64,000 nt of DNA from Psychrobacillus sp. FSL H8-0483. Its GTDB lineage: Bacteria > Bacillota > Bacilli > Bacillales_A > Planococcaceae. Made by a program: the position numbers and the translations under genes. Shown in pieces: positions 34,022 through 44,366 of this stretch. The notes under the pieces were generated by a model. The model saw only the letters and a list, made by a program, of their open reading frames with translations. It was not told where the DNA came from and made no database searches. The DNA lies in the NCBI RefSeq assembly GCF_038637725.1, contig NZ_CP152052.1:1347501-1411500 (forward strand), given 5' to 3'. Position 1 is the first letter of the stretch. The number at the start of each line of letters is the position of its first letter.

Positions 34022-36097
34022 ATGTCGGATTATTTAGTGATTGTGGAATCGCCAGCGAAGGCAAAAACGATTGAGCGATATCTTGGAAAAAAATATAAAG
34101 TAAAAGCATCAATCGGTCATGTGCGCGATTTACCTAGAAGTCAAATGGGTGTCGACGTTGAAAATGACTATGAACCAAAATATATTACGATACGAGGTAA
34201 AGGTCCAGTTTTACAAGATTTGAAGAATGCGGCAAAAAAAGCGAAGAAAGTTTATCTCGCAGCTGACCCCGACAGAGAAGGGGAAGCGATTGCATGGCAT
34301 TTGGCAAATTCGTTACATGTAGATATTGAATCTGATTGTCGCGTAGTATTTAATGAAATTACAAAAGATGCAATACTTGAATCCTTTAAACATCCTAGAC
34401 CAATTAATATGGATCTAGTAGACGCTCAACAAGCGAGAAGAATCTTAGATCGACTTGTTGGATATAATATTAGTCCAATTCTATGGAAGAAAGTTAAAAA
34501 AGGGCTTTCTGCTGGTCGTGTTCAGTCCGTAGCATTACGCTTAATTATTGATCGTGAAAACGAGATAAATGAATTTATCCCGGAAGAATACTGGTCAATT
34601 GAAGGCCAATTTGAGAAAGATAAAAAAGCATTTGATGCTCTTTACTATGGAAATGAACAAGAAAAAGTAAAGCTTTCCAATGAAGATGAAGTAAAAGCTG
34701 TATTAAAAGTGATGAAGGGCAAAAAATTTGAAGTGACAAATGTAGTGAAAAAAGAGCGAAAGAGAAATCCTGCTCCATCTTTTACTACTTCCTCACTACA
34801 ACAAGAAGCTGCCCGCAAGCTAAACTTTAGAGCAAGAAAAACAATGATGCTTGCACAACAATTATATGAAGGAATCGATCTTGGGAAAAAAGAAGGAACT
34901 GTTGGATTAATTACGTATATGCGAACAGATTCTACGAGAATTTCAGACACTGCAAAAGCAGACGCTCAAGATTTTATAAAAAATGAGTATGGTTCTGAGT
35001 TTATTTCCACAAAGAAAGCAGAAAAACAGTCGAAAAAATCACAAGATGCTCATGAAGCTGTTAGACCTACTAGTGTACTAAGAACTCCAGATCAATTAAA
35101 GAGTATTCTTTCTCGTGATTTATTCCGCTTATACAAATTAATTTGGGAACGATTCATTGCTAGTCAAATGGCTCCTGCCACTTTAGATACAGTAGCAGTT
35201 GATTTGAAAAACGGAGAAGCTGTTTTTCGTGCAAACGGTTCGCAAGTAAAATTTCCTGGATTTATGAAAGTGTATGTGGAAGGCTCGGATGATCAAAAAG
35301 ATGACAAAGATAAGCTTTTACCCGCGTTAGATTTAGGGGACAAAGTAAGTGCTTTATCTATTGAACCAAAACAGCATTTTACACAGCCACCTCCAAGATA
35401 CTCAGAAGCGAGACTAGTTAAAACGTTGGAAGAATTAGGAATAGGTAGACCTTCTACGTACGCTCCTACACTAGATACAATTCAAAAAAGAGGATATGTT
35501 GCGTTAGAAACAAAACGCTTTGTTCCTACGGAGCTGGGAACAATTGTTCATCAACTCGTACTGGAATTTTTCCCAAATGTACTTGATATTGCGTTTACCG
35601 CTCAAATGGAACGGGATTTAGATAGTGTAGAAGAAGGTCAAGTAAAATGGGTACAAGTAATTGATGGATTCTACCAAGACTTTGAGAAACATGTGAAACA
35701 TGCAGATGCTGCCATGGAAAAAATCGTAATTAAAGATGAACCTACAGGCGAGGACTGCGAAAACTGTGGCTCCCCAATGGTTTATAAATTAGGACGATAC
35801 GGTAAATTTATGGCTTGTAGTAATTTCCCAGAATGTCGTAATACAAAGGCAATCGTTAAGGAGATTGGTGTAACTTGCCCTTCGTGTAAGGAAGGACAGA
35901 TAGTGGAACGTAAAAGTAAAACAAAGCGCTTGTTTTATGGTTGTAACCTATATCCAACATGTGAATTTGTTTCTTGGGACAAGCCAATAAGTCGACCATG
36001 TCCGAAATGTAATGAAATGTTAGTAGAGAAGAAATTGAAAAAAGGTATACAAATACAATGTGTTGCGTGTGATTATAAAGAAGATCCGCAAAGTTAG
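34022..36097 (+). CDS. topA: DNA topoisomerase I
   Basis: This 691-residue type IA topoisomerase has the Toprim domain at the N-terminus ([31 protein letters not shown]), the catalytic Tyr299 in [12 protein letters not shown], and three C-terminal zinc ribbons (CENC..., CPSC..., CPKC... pairs, about 577-685). It relaxes negative supercoils. The ATG lies after AAGGAGGCAC. Its end is 15 bases from trmFO, the usual topA-trmFO-xerC-hslV order. Confidence 0.97.
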   Translation: MSDYLVIVESPAKAKTIERYLGKKYKVKASIGHVRDLPRSQMGVDVENDYEPKYITIRGKGPVLQDLKNAAKKAKKVYLAADPDREGEAIAWHLANSLHVDIESDCRVVFNEITKDAILESFKHPRPINMDLVDAQQARRILDRLVGYNISPILWKKVKKGLSAGRVQSVALRLIIDRENEINEFIPEEYWSIEGQFEKDKKAFDALYYGNEQEKVKLSNEDEVKAVLKVMKGKKFEVTNVVKKERKRNPAPSFTTSSLQQEAARKLNFRARKTMMLAQQLYEGIDLGKKEGTVGLITYMRTDSTRISDTAKADAQDFIKNEYGSEFISTKKAEKQSKKSQDAHEAVRPTSVLRTPDQLKSILSRDLFRLYKLIWERFIASQMAPATLDTVAVDLKNGEAVFRANGSQVKFPGFMKVYVEGSDDQKDDKDKLLPALDLGDKVSALSIEPKQHFTQPPPRYSEARLVKTLEELGIGRPSTYAPTLDTIQKRGYVALETKRFVPTELGTIVHQLVLEFFPNVLDIAFTAQMERDLDSVEEGQVKWVQVIDGFYQDFEKHVKHADAAMEKIVIKDEPTGEDCENCGSPMVYKLGRYGKFMACSNFPECRNTKAIVKEIGVTCPSCKEGQIVERKSKTKRLFYGCNLYPTCEFVSWDKPISRPCPKCNEMLVEKKLKKGIQIQCVACDYKEDPQS

Positions 36098-36112
36098 AAA
36101 GAAGGATACGAC

Positions 36113-37423
36113 ATGACTGAAGTAGTAAACGTTATTGGTGCAGGATTAGCAGGAAGTGAGGCAGCGTGGCAAATAGCAAAAAGAGGTATAAAAGTACGTC
36201 TTTATGAAATGCGACCTGTTAAACAAACTCCAGCGCATCATACGGACAAATTTGCTGAATTGGTTTGCTCCAATTCACTAAGAGCTAACAACTTAACTAA
36301 TGCTGTAGGCGTTATTAAAGAAGAAATGCGTATGTTAGACTCACTTATTATTCAATCTGCTGATAATAGCAGTGTGCCAGCAGGTGGAGCACTTGCGGTA
36401 GATCGACATGATTTTGCTGGAAGGGTAACAGATACAATTCGTAATCATCCACTGATTGAAATTGTGAACGAAGAAGTAACGGAAATCCCGGAAGGCATTA
36501 CTGTTATTGCAACTGGTCCATTAACTTCTCCGGCACTTGCTGAAAAAGTAAAAGAAATAACTGGCCAAGACTATTTATACTTCTACGATGCTGCTGCACC
36601 AATTGTTGAAAAAGACAGTATTGATATGGATAAAGTATATTTGAAATCTCGTTACGATAAAGGTGAAGCTGCTTATTTAAACTGTCCAATGACAGAAGAA
36701 GAGTTTAATCGTTTTTATGATGCGCTTGTTTCTGCAGAAGTAGTTCCATTAAAAGAATTTGAGAAAGAGATATATTTTGAAGGATGTATGCCAGTAGAAG
36801 TAATGGCGGAGCGCGGACGAAAAACTTTATTATTCGGTCCGATGAAACCAGTAGGTTTGGAAGATCCTAAAACAGGAAAACGTCCATTTGCCGTTGTTCA
36901 GTTAAGACAAGACGATGCTGCTGGCACACTCTATAATATTGTAGGGTTCCAAACTCATTTAAAATGGGGGCCACAAAAAGAAGTACTGCAGTTAATTCCT
37001 GGTCTTGAAAATGTGGAAATAGTTCGTTATGGTGTGATGCATCGTAATACGTTCATAAATTCGCCACATGTTTTACAACCGACTTATCAACTGAAAGCAA
37101 ACCCGAATATCTTTTTTGCTGGTCAAATGACAGGTGTAGAAGGTTATGTAGAGTCAGCTGGAAGTGGCCTTTTAGCAGGAATTAACGCTGCTAAATTAGT
37201 AAAAGGGGAAGAATTAGTAGTATTGCCAAGTGAGACAGCTCTAGGCAGTATGGCTAGATATATTACAGAAGCAGACCCAAGGAACTTCCAACCTATGAAT
37301 ATTAACTTTGGCTTATTCCCTGAACTCCAACCGAAAGTTCGAGACAAAAAGGTAAAAGTAGAAAAGTTGGCAAATAGAGCGCTTACAACAATTCAAAATT
37401 TTATGAAAAATAAGTCAATATAA
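36113..37423 (+). CDS. trmFO: Methylenetetrahydrofolate-tRNA-(uracil-5-)-methyltransferase TrmFO
   Basis: This 436-residue flavoenzyme makes ribothymidine 54 in tRNA using methylenetetrahydrofolate. The FAD-binding [18 protein letters not shown] starts the protein. [15 protein letters not shown] follows near 50, then [14 protein letters not shown] near 223 and the C-terminal FAD motif [16 protein letters not shown]. The neighbouring terminator separates it from xerC. Confidence 0.96.
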   Translation: MTEVVNVIGAGLAGSEAAWQIAKRGIKVRLYEMRPVKQTPAHHTDKFAELVCSNSLRANNLTNAVGVIKEEMRMLDSLIIQSADNSSVPAGGALAVDRHDFAGRVTDTIRNHPLIEIVNEEVTEIPEGITVIATGPLTSPALAEKVKEITGQDYLYFYDAAAPIVEKDSIDMDKVYLKSRYDKGEAAYLNCPMTEEEFNRFYDALVSAEVVPLKEFEKEIYFEGCMPVEVMAERGRKTLLFGPMKPVGLEDPKTGKRPFAVVQLRQDDAAGTLYNIVGFQTHLKWGPQKEVLQLIPGLENVEIVRYGVMHRNTFINSPHVLQPTYQLKANPNIFFAGQMTGVEGYVESAGSGLLAGINAAKLVKGEELVVLPSETALGSMARYITEADPRNFQPMNINFGLFPELQPKVRDKKVKVEKLANRALTTIQNFMKNKSI

Positions 37424-37430
37424 TTGCTTT

Positions 37431-37466
37431 AAGCCTCTAAAAAGTTGTATACTTTTAGAGGCTTTT
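37431..37466 (+). terminator. Intrinsic terminator after trmFO
   Basis: AAGCCTCTAAAAAGT / ACTTTTAGAGGCTTTT pairs almost perfectly with a 5-base loop, then T residues, seven bases past the stop. Confidence 0.85.
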
Positions 37467-37494
37467 ACAATGGAAATGTATCGGAGTTGTTAAC

Positions 37495-38388
37495 ATGATT
37501 GGGTTAGACGAACTTCATTCTTTTATTGCTTACATACAATTAGAAAAAAACTATTCTAATCTAACAGTTCATGAATATGAAAATGATATTAAGCAGTTTT
37601 TAAATTACTTAGAAGCAGAAGGAGTACAGCACTTAGATGATGTGGAGTACGTTCATGCAAGACTTTACGTAACGAATTTATATGACAAAAAATTAGCGAG
37701 AACCTCTATATCTAGAAAAATTTCTTCCATTCGATCTTTTTATAAATTTTTGAATAGGGAATATAATATTCGAGATGATGCTTTTCAATCATTGTATCAT
37801 CCCAAAAAAGAAGAGAAATTGCCTCATTTTTTTTATGAAGAAGAGATGAAAAAGTTATTTGAGGAAAATAAGGGGACTGACCCTTTATCCATTCGTAATT
37901 TGGCGATACTAGAATTATTATATGCTACTGGTATTCGTGTAAGTGAACTTACTTCCATTGAGTTGCGTCATATTGATAGTAGTTATGGTGTAGTTCGTGT
38001 GATGGGGAAGGGGAGAAAAGAGCGTTATATTCCCGTAGGTGATTTTGCACTTTCTGCTGTTGAACAGTATGTATTAAATAGTAGACCGAAATTGATGAAA
38101 AAAACATCGCATCCTTTTTTATTTGTTAACAGTAGAGGTGAGCACTTAACTACTGATGGAGTTAGGTATATTTTGAATGAAATGATGAAAAAAGCGTCGT
38201 TACATACAACGATTTATCCACATATGCTACGACATACATTTGCCACTCATTTATTAAATAATGGAGCAGACTTACGAAGCGTACAAGAATTACTAGGTCA
38301 TGCTCACTTATCTTCTACTCAAGTGTATACACATGTAACGAAAGAACATTTAAGAAAAACGTATATGAATGCTCATCCAAGGGCATAA
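37495..38388 (+). CDS. xerC: Tyrosine recombinase XerC (CodV)
   Basis: This 297-residue site-specific recombinase has an N-terminal SAM-like core-binding domain (about 1-90). The catalytic residues are Arg148 (ATGIRVSEL), His243 and Arg246 (HMLRH), His269 (LGHAHLSS) and the nucleophile Tyr278 (VYTHV). It acts with XerD at dif to resolve chromosome dimers. It starts the xerC-hslV-hslU-codY cluster (codV-clpQ-clpY-codY in B. subtilis). Confidence 0.95.
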   Translation: MIGLDELHSFIAYIQLEKNYSNLTVHEYENDIKQFLNYLEAEGVQHLDDVEYVHARLYVTNLYDKKLARTSISRKISSIRSFYKFLNREYNIRDDAFQSLYHPKKEEKLPHFFYEEEMKKLFEENKGTDPLSIRNLAILELLYATGIRVSELTSIELRHIDSSYGVVRVMGKGRKERYIPVGDFALSAVEQYVLNSRPKLMKKTSHPFLFVNSRGEHLTTDGVRYILNEMMKKASLHTTIYPHMLRHTFATHLLNNGADLRSVQELLGHAHLSSTQVYTHVTKEHLRKTYMNAHPRA

Positions 38389-38407
38389 GTATTGGAGGTA
38401 ATGAAAA

Positions 38408-38956
38408 TTGGCTGGAATACATGCAACGACGATATTTGCTGTTAGTCATAAAGGAAGCTATGCTATGGCAGGAGATGGTCAAGTAACTTTAGGGAATCAA
38501 GTCGTAATGAAGCATACGGCGAAAAAAGTGAGAAGATTATTTAATGGTCAGGTAATTGCTGGTTTTGCCGGTTCTGTAGCTGATGCGTTCACATTATTTG
38601 AAATGTTCGAAGGAAAGCTATTAGAGTATAATGGAAACCTCCAACGAGCTGCAGTAGAACTTGCTAAACAATGGCGTGGAGATAAAATGTTACGCCAACT
38701 AGAGGCGATGCTTTTAGTAATGGATAAAAGTAACCTTTTACTCGTTTCAGGAACGGGAGAAGTAATTGAGCCGGATGACGGGATTCTTGCAATTGGTTCT
38801 GGTGGTAACTATGCGCTAGCTGCTGGAAGAGCGTTGAAACAGTATGCTGGAGATAAAATGACTGCTAAAGAAATTGCAGTTGCTTCTTTAACGACAGCTG
38901 CAGACATTTGTGTATTCACGAATCATCAAATTATTGTGGAGGTTTTAGGTGAATGA
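38408..38956 (+). CDS. hslV: ATP-dependent protease subunit HslV (ClpQ/CodW)
   Basis: This 182-residue proteasome-like peptidase must start at TTG 38408: GGAGGT lies seven bases upstream and a TGA stands two codons before it in frame. The protein begins [12 protein letters not shown]. Residue 2 is Ala, whereas B. subtilis ClpQ begins MSS and has been proposed to use an N-terminal Ser. The Thr-Thr that aligns with the E. coli nucleophile is present at 7-8. The core motifs [14 protein letters not shown] and [14 protein letters not shown] are intact. hslU overlaps by four bases. Confidence 0.95.
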   Translation: MAGIHATTIFAVSHKGSYAMAGDGQVTLGNQVVMKHTAKKVRRLFNGQVIAGFAGSVADAFTLFEMFEGKLLEYNGNLQRAAVELAKQWRGDKMLRQLEAMLLVMDKSNLLLVSGTGEVIEPDDGILAIGSGGNYALAAGRALKQYAGDKMTAKEIAVASLTTAADICVFTNHQIIVEVLGE

Positions 38957-40350
38957 AAGAAAATAACTTAACCCCAAAACAAATTACAGAGCATCTAAAT
39001 AGATATATTGTCGGGCAAGAAGCTGCCAAAAAGGCGGTAGCAGTAGCACTTCGGAATCGTTATAGAAGACAATTACTCGATGAAGAGATGAAAAATGAAG
39101 TAATCCCTAAAAACATTTTAATGATCGGTCCAACCGGAGTAGGGAAAACGGAGATTGCTAGGAGAATTGCAAAGCTTACAAAAGCTCCTTTTGTAAAAGT
39201 GGAAGCAACTAAATTTACAGAAGTAGGTTACGTCGGTAGAGATGTGGAATCAATGGTAAGGGATTTAGTGGAAGCTGCTATCCGAATCGTTAGAGAAGAA
39301 AAAATGGAAGAAGTAAAAGATCAAGCTATTCGATTAGCAAATGATGCTATTGTAAAATTATTAGTTCCTTCTCTAAAGAAAAAGAATGCAAATCAAAACC
39401 CGTTTGAAGCACTATTTGGTGGTGGAAAGACGGAAGATGATAGTACGGATACAGATGATACAGAAGTACGTTTAAAACGCTCTCAAATTGCCGAAGATTT
39501 AAGAGATGGCAAGCTAGAAAATGAAATTGTAACAGTGGAAGTAACAGAACAAGCACCCTCCATTTTCGACGCATTGCAAGGCGGAGGAATGGAAAGCATG
39601 GGGATGAACATGCAAGATGCACTTTCTAATTTAATGCCTAAGAAAAAGAAAAAAAGAAAAATGAAAGTAAAAGATGCACGTAAAGTATTAATTCACGAAG
39701 AAGCGAGCAAATTAATAGATAATGACGAATTATCTCAAATAGCTATTGAAAAAACGGAGCAGACTGGGATTATATTTATTGATGAAATGGATAAAATTGC
39801 GAGTAAAGGTGGAGGTAGCTCTTCCGTAGATGTTTCTAGAGAAGGGGTTCAACGAGATATTTTACCGATCGTCGAAGGATCTACGATTAATACAAAATAC
39901 GGAGCTGTCAAAACGGATTATATTTTATTTATTGCAGCTGGAGCCTTTCATATGTCGAAACCATCTGATTTAATTCCTGAGTTACAAGGACGTTTTCCAA
40001 TCCGTGTAGAATTAGAGAAGCTAACGAAAGACGACTTTGTTCGCATTTTGAAAGAACCTCATCATTCCTTGATAAAACAATATGAAGCATTACTTCAAAC
40101 GGAAGAAGTGACAATAAAGTTTACAGATGAGGCCATAGAACGAATTGGTGACATCGCATATCAAGTAAATCAGGAAACGGATAATATAGGAGCAAGAAGA
40201 CTTCATACAATTTTGGAGAAGGTATTAGAAGACCTTTCTTATGAGGCATCGGATATATCACCAGCACATATTCACATAACTCCTTCCTATATTGCCCAAA
40301 AACTTGACAATATTGTGAAAAACCGTGATTTATCGCAATTTATCCTGTAA
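38953..40350 (+). CDS. hslU: ATP-dependent protease ATPase subunit HslU (ClpY)
   Basis: This 465-residue AAA+ unfoldase has Walker [14 protein letters not shown] (about 57-69), the pore-loop motif GYVGRD (about 93-98), an intermediate domain (about 110-240, Lys-rich KKKKKRKMK), Walker [11 protein letters not shown] and sensor motifs near [10 protein letters not shown]. The C-terminal tail DLSQFIL activates HslV. It is coupled to hslV by an ATGA overlap. Confidence 0.96.
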   Translation: MKENNLTPKQITEHLNRYIVGQEAAKKAVAVALRNRYRRQLLDEEMKNEVIPKNILMIGPTGVGKTEIARRIAKLTKAPFVKVEATKFTEVGYVGRDVESMVRDLVEAAIRIVREEKMEEVKDQAIRLANDAIVKLLVPSLKKKNANQNPFEALFGGGKTEDDSTDTDDTEVRLKRSQIAEDLRDGKLENEIVTVEVTEQAPSIFDALQGGGMESMGMNMQDALSNLMPKKKKKRKMKVKDARKVLIHEEASKLIDNDELSQIAIEKTEQTGIIFIDEMDKIASKGGGSSSVDVSREGVQRDILPIVEGSTINTKYGAVKTDYILFIAAGAFHMSKPSDLIPELQGRFPIRVELEKLTKDDFVRILKEPHHSLIKQYEALLQTEEVTIKFTDEAIERIGDIAYQVNQETDNIGARRLHTILEKVLEDLSYEASDISPAHIHITPSYIAQKLDNIVKNRDLSQFIL

Positions 40351-40383
40351 TATAAGGTGTCAGCTATATCTAAAAATAATAAA

Positions 40384-40398
40384 AACCTTTAGAATATT
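40384..40398 (+). promoter_or_regulatory. Possible CodY box ahead of codY
   Basis: AACCTTTAGAATATT matches the CodY consensus AATTTTCWGAAAATT at 11 of 15 positions, 36 bases before the codY start. This is a weak match. Confidence 0.35.
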
Positions 40399-40433
40399 AA
40401 AAATAAATAGGTAATTAAATGGAGGATTCATTC

Positions 40434-41213
40434 ATGAATTTATTAGACAAAACAAGAAAAATTAACTCGATGTTACAAGCATCGGCTGGAAAACCAGTTA
40501 ACTTTAAAGAAATGGCAGCTACATTAAGCGACGTGATTGAATGTAATGCTTTCATCGTAAGTAGAAAAGGGAAATTACTTGGGCATGAAGTACATCAACA
40601 AATCGAAAATGATCGCATGATTAAAATGATGGAACAGCGCCAATTTCCAGAAGATTATACTAAAAACCTATTCAGTGTAAATGAAACTTCTTCTAACCTA
40701 GACGTGTTTAGTCAACATTCAGTATTCCCTGTTGAAAACCGCGATTTATTTAAAGATGGTTTAACAACGATCGTACCTATCATTGGTGGTGGAGAGCGTT
40801 TAGGAACATTAATTCTAGGACGTTTAAAACAAGAGTTTCACGATGACGATTTAATCCTTGGGGAATATGGTGCAACTGTTGTAGGTATGGAAATCTTACG
40901 TGAGAAATCAGAAGAAATCGAAGAAGAAGCTAGAAGTAAAGCGGTTGTTCAAATGGCTATTAACTCATTATCATATAGTGAATTGGAAGCAATTGAGCAT
41001 ATCTTTGAAGAATTAGATGGAAATGAAGGGTTACTTGTTGCATCTAAAATCGCTGACCGTGTAGGTATCACTCGTTCAGTTATCGTAAATGCACTTCGTA
41101 AACTTGAGAGCGCTGGTGTAATTGAATCTAGATCTCTTGGAATGAAAGGAACTTATATCAAAGTTCTTAATGATAAGTTCCTTGCAGAACTTGCTCAACT
41201 TAAAATGAAATAA
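40434..41213 (+). CDS. codY: GTP- and branched-chain amino acid-sensing pleiotropic repressor CodY
   Basis: This 259-residue regulator has an N-terminal GAF domain (about 1-155) that binds isoleucine, leucine and valine. A long linker helix follows, then a C-terminal winged helix-turn-helix with [20 protein letters not shown] (about 204-223). The ATG at 40434 follows TGGAGG; the in-frame ATG at 40419 is part of that site. CodY represses nutrient, motility and competence genes in rich conditions. It sits directly upstream of the fla/che operon, a known CodY target in B. subtilis. Confidence 0.97.
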   Translation: MNLLDKTRKINSMLQASAGKPVNFKEMAATLSDVIECNAFIVSRKGKLLGHEVHQQIENDRMIKMMEQRQFPEDYTKNLFSVNETSSNLDVFSQHSVFPVENRDLFKDGLTTIVPIIGGGERLGTLILGRLKQEFHDDDLILGEYGATVVGMEILREKSEEIEEEARSKAVVQMAINSLSYSELEAIEHIFEELDGNEGLLVASKIADRVGITRSVIVNALRKLESAGVIESRSLGMKGTYIKVLNDKFLAELAQLKMK

Positions 41214-41223
41214 TACCAAATAA

Positions 41224-41258
41224 GAACCTCTTCTACATTATTGTGGAAGAGGTTTTTT
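41224..41258 (+). terminator. Intrinsic terminator after codY
   Basis: AACCTCTTCTACA / TGTGGAAGAGGTT with a short loop, followed by TTTTTTATTT, ten bases past the codY stop. Confidence 0.9.
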
Positions 41259-41321
41259 ATTTGGAGAAATTTTATAAGGTGCTTTTTCCAAACTAAAATT
41301 GAAGTTTATTTGAACGGATTC

Positions 41322-41336
41322 AATCGACAGAAAATT
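41322..41336 (+). promoter_or_regulatory. CodY box upstream of the fla/che promoter
   Basis: AATCGACAGAAAATT (reverse strand AATTTTCTGTCGATT) matches 12 of 15 positions of AATTTTCWGAAAATT, with one half-site perfect. It lies about 84 bases before the -35. In B. subtilis CodY binds and represses this promoter. The rest of the 41259-41516 spacer is A/T-rich with no gene. Confidence 0.55.
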
Positions 41337-41419
41337 ACAAATTAATTGCAAAATACACAAAAAATCATTTTTTATCGAAAAAAAAGGAAAAAAGTACTAT
41401 TAAATTAGAAAAAAGTGAA

Positions 41420-41448
41420 TGGACACTATGTTACATTTTCATTACAAT
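41420..41448 (+). promoter_or_regulatory. SigA-type promoter of the fla/che operon
   Basis: TGGACA (41420-41425), 17 bp, TACAAT (41443-41448). It leaves a leader of about 60 bases before flgB. No good SigD promoter (TAAA-N15-GCCGATAT) is evident nearby. Confidence 0.65.
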
Positions 41449-41516
41449 TAGATTATTATGGTTTTCGCAGATAATTATCACAAATATACCATGTGAAATT
41501 TAAAGAGGTGTAATAG

Positions 41517-41906
41517 TTGAGTATTTTTGGAGGAACAATTACCAGTTTAGAACAAGGATTGGATTTTTCTGCTACAAAGCAAAAAGCAATTGCGCAAAAT
41601 ATAGCAAATATCGACACGCCAAACTACAAAGCAAGAAGCGTTAGTTTTAATGAGTATTTAACAGAAGCAAAAAAAACAGCTGTATCTGCATACCGAACAG
41701 AAGAAAAGCATTTTGATTTTGAAGTGCACGCTAGCAATTCAGGTGTTTATAATTCAAATTTTCGGTATAGTTCCAATGGGAATGGCGTGGATATGGATAA
41801 AGAACAAGCAAATCTAGCGACGAACCAGCTCTACTATAATGCGCTAGTCGATCGAGTGAGTGGAAAGTTAAACACGCTACAAACAGTTATTAGAGGAGGA
41901 AGCTAA
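41517..41906 (+). CDS. flgB: Flagellar basal-body proximal rod protein FlgB
   Basis: First gene of the fla/che operon. The TTG start lies seven bases after AGAGGTG. The 129-residue protein has the rod signature QKAIAQNIANIDTPNYKARSVSF (about 22-44, in pieces) and an amphipathic C-terminal helix (NQLYYNALVDRVSGKLNTL). It is exported without a signal peptide by the flagellar type III apparatus and forms the proximal rod on the MS ring. Confidence 0.95.
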   Translation: MSIFGGTITSLEQGLDFSATKQKAIAQNIANIDTPNYKARSVSFNEYLTEAKKTAVSAYRTEEKHFDFEVHASNSGVYNSNFRYSSNGNGVDMDKEQANLATNQLYYNALVDRVSGKLNTLQTVIRGGS

Positions 41907-41908
41907 TT

Positions 41909-42370
41909 ATGTCGATATTCCACGGAATGAACACTACTGCTTCTGCATTAACAACACAACGACTACGTATGGATGTTATATCCTCTAATATGGCGAATGT
42001 TGACACAACTCGAGCGAAACTTGTCGACGGAGAGTGGCAACCTTACAGAAGGAAAACGGTTACGTTACAACCGTTAGAAGGAAAATTTTCTAATTTCCTA
42101 AATGTGGCAAGGGGTTCGGGCGGTAAAGGCAATGTAGGAAATGGTGTAAAAGTAACTAAAGTAAAAGAGGATACAGAAACTCCTTTCAAACTGGTCTATG
42201 ATCCAACTCATATAGACGCAAATGAGGATGGGTATGTAGAAATGCCGAATGTGGATCCGCTAAGAGAGATGGTCAACCTAATATCAGCAACGCGCTCGTA
42301 TGAAGCAAATGTAACAGTTTTTAATGCGAATAAAGCAATGCTGTCAAAAGCATTAGAAATTGGAAAATAA
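41909..42370 (+). CDS. flgC: Flagellar basal-body rod protein FlgC
   Basis: This 153-residue rod subunit begins MSIFHGMNTTASALTTQRLRMDVISSNMANVDTT in the usual FlgC manner. It ends NLISATRSYEANVTVFNANKAMLSKALEIGK, the conserved C-terminal helix of axial proteins. It is two bases from flgB and 20 bases ahead of fliE. Confidence 0.95.
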   Translation: MSIFHGMNTTASALTTQRLRMDVISSNMANVDTTRAKLVDGEWQPYRRKTVTLQPLEGKFSNFLNVARGSGGKGNVGNGVKVTKVKEDTETPFKLVYDPTHIDANEDGYVEMPNVDPLREMVNLISATRSYEANVTVFNANKAMLSKALEIGK

Positions 42371-42390
42371 GAAAGAAGGTCTAACTTTTC

Positions 42391-42702
42391 ATGGCAATAG
42401 AATCGATATCTTTATTTAATCCTTCTCAAATAAATCCCGTTTCTTCAACTCCTGCTCCTAAAATGAGTTCAGCTGAAGCCCAAGAAAGTTTTGGTGATTT
42501 TTTGAAAAGCGCAATTGACTCCGTCAATGAAAGCCAGAAAGCTTCCGATGTTGCAACAGAGAAATTAATACGTGGAGAAGATATTGAATTACATGACGTA
42601 ATGATTGCTTCACAAAAAGCAAGTATTACATTAAATGCGACATTAGAAATTCGTAACAAAGTGATTGAAGCTTATCAAGAAATCATGCGTATGCCAGTTT
42701 AA
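42391..42702 (+). CDS. fliE: Flagellar hook-basal body complex protein FliE
   Basis: This 103-residue adapter joins the MS ring to the rod. It has the family C-terminus ELHDVMIASQKASITLNATLEIRNKVIEAYQEIMRMPV (read in segments) and a variable Ser/Pro-rich N-terminus. It is the first export substrate needed for rod growth. Confidence 0.93.
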   Translation: MAIESISLFNPSQINPVSSTPAPKMSSAEAQESFGDFLKSAIDSVNESQKASDVATEKLIRGEDIELHDVMIASQKASITLNATLEIRNKVIEAYQEIMRMPV

Positions 42703-42759
42703 ACCCTCGGTTATCGCTACTTATCGAGCAAAAATATTCACCATAGCCGGAGGATAATA

Positions 42760-44349
42760 ATGAATGATCGAATAAAAAAAATCACAAGTGATATAACAGT
42801 ATTTTGGAAGAGTCGTACGAAAATGCAAAAAGGGACATTGATTGGGAGTGTTGCAGCAGTTATTGTAATAGCAGCTGTTCTTACGACCTTTATGACAAGA
42901 ACAGAATTTGTTCCACTGTATTCAGAAGTATCGCCTTCTGAAATAGGGCGTATTAAAGAAAATTTGGATGCGCAAGGAGTTCCAAATGAAATCGCTCCTG
43001 GAGGAACATCTATTTTAGTTCCTGCAGACCAGGTAGATTCGTTGTTAGTGCAATTAGCAGCAGAAGGTTTTCCGCAATCTGGAATGATTGACTATAGCTT
43101 TTTCTCGCAAAATGCTGGATTTGGTATGACAGATAATGAATTTAACGTTTTGAAGCTCGCTACTATGCAAACAGAAGTAGCTAATTTGATTAAAAGTGTG
43201 GAAGGGGTAAAAGATGCCAAAGTAATGATTACATTACCACAAGAAGGCGTCTTCTTATCACAAAGCAATGAATCAGCAAGTGCTTCCATTGTATTGAATA
43301 CAGAACCTGGATATCAATTTACCGAAACGCAAATTTTGTCCTTATATAATTTAGTTTCTAAATCAATTCCAAATTTATCTACAGATAATATTGTTATTAC
43401 GAACCAATACTCTGAGTATTTTGATTTAAAACAAGCTAACTCAGGTGCTGGTGGATCAAATGTTACGGATCAAATGACCGTGAAAAAGACTATTGAACGT
43501 GATCTGCAAAGACAAGTACAAACAATGTTGAGTACGTTAATGGGTCAAGATAAAGTGGTTGTTTCTGTTACGACAGATATCGACTTTAAACAAGAAAATC
43601 GAGAAGAAAATTTAGTTGAACCAGTAGATGTAGAAAATATGGCTGGTATACAAATTAGTGCACAACGTATTTCTGAAACTTTCACAGGAAATAACCCAAT
43701 TGCGGGAGGTACACCACAAGCAGAAGATGCGACAGATAATTTTACTAACTATGTAGAAGGTTCTACTGCAAATGGTGACTATGAAAGAATGGAAGATACA
43801 ATTAATAATGAAGTAAATCGAATTCGCAAAGAAATTGTCGAAAGTCCATATAAGATTAGAGATATTGGGATTCAAGTTATGGTAGAACCTCCAAATCCAG
43901 AGGATATTACTTCAATGCCTGACGGAGTAGAGGAGGATATTGAACAAATCCTATCAACTATTATTCGAACTTCCATCGATAAAGGCGAAGCAGGCGAATT
44001 AACGGAACAACAATTACAAGAAAAAATCGTTGTATCTGTCCAACCGTTTAACGGCAAATCTACATTTGTTGCAGAAACAACTGCTGCTATTCCGTGGTGG
44101 GTGTATGTAGTAGGTGGAATTTTACTAGCAGCAATTATACTTCTCCTTGTTTTCATCGTACGTTCTAGAAGAAATGAGGAAGAAGAGTTAGTCATTCTCG
44201 AAGAACAAAGAGAAGAACTCAAAATCGATGATATTAATGATGAAAAAGAAACAGAAGCTAGCTTAAGACGAAAACAACTAGAAAAAATGGCTAAAGACAA
44301 GCCAGAAGATTTCGCTAAATTGTTACGTACTTGGATAGCTGAGGATTAA
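42760..44349 (+). CDS. fliF: Flagellar MS-ring protein FliF
   Basis: This 529-residue membrane protein has two transmembrane helices (about 26-46 and 444-468) that bracket the periplasmic-side ring-building domains. It shows FVPLYSEVSPSEIGRI near 52 and the VEGVKDAKVMITLP motif near 148. The cytoplasmic C-terminus (KDKPEDFAKLLRTWIAED) binds FliG. Its last base is shared with an in-frame ATG of fliG. Confidence 0.96.
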   Translation: MNDRIKKITSDITVFWKSRTKMQKGTLIGSVAAVIVIAAVLTTFMTRTEFVPLYSEVSPSEIGRIKENLDAQGVPNEIAPGGTSILVPADQVDSLLVQLAAEGFPQSGMIDYSFFSQNAGFGMTDNEFNVLKLATMQTEVANLIKSVEGVKDAKVMITLPQEGVFLSQSNESASASIVLNTEPGYQFTETQILSLYNLVSKSIPNLSTDNIVITNQYSEYFDLKQANSGAGGSNVTDQMTVKKTIERDLQRQVQTMLSTLMGQDKVVVSVTTDIDFKQENREENLVEPVDVENMAGIQISAQRISETFTGNNPIAGGTPQAEDATDNFTNYVEGSTANGDYERMEDTINNEVNRIRKEIVESPYKIRDIGIQVMVEPPNPEDITSMPDGVEEDIEQILSTIIRTSIDKGEAGELTEQQLQEKIVVSVQPFNGKSTFVAETTAAIPWWVYVVGGILLAAIILLLVFIVRSRRNEEEELVILEEQREELKIDDINDEKETEASLRRKQLEKMAKDKPEDFAKLLRTWIAED

Positions 44350-44366
44350 TGGAGGGACGGCTGGCT

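Noticed and set aside
41294-41321. Possible SigD promoter upstream of flgB (TAAA followed by AACGGATT)
   Set aside because: The -10 half agrees poorly with GCCGATAT, so it was not called.
43872-44300. 142-codon minus-strand open frame opposite fliF
   Set aside because: Serine-rich shadow of the fliF C-terminal coding frame; no start signal.
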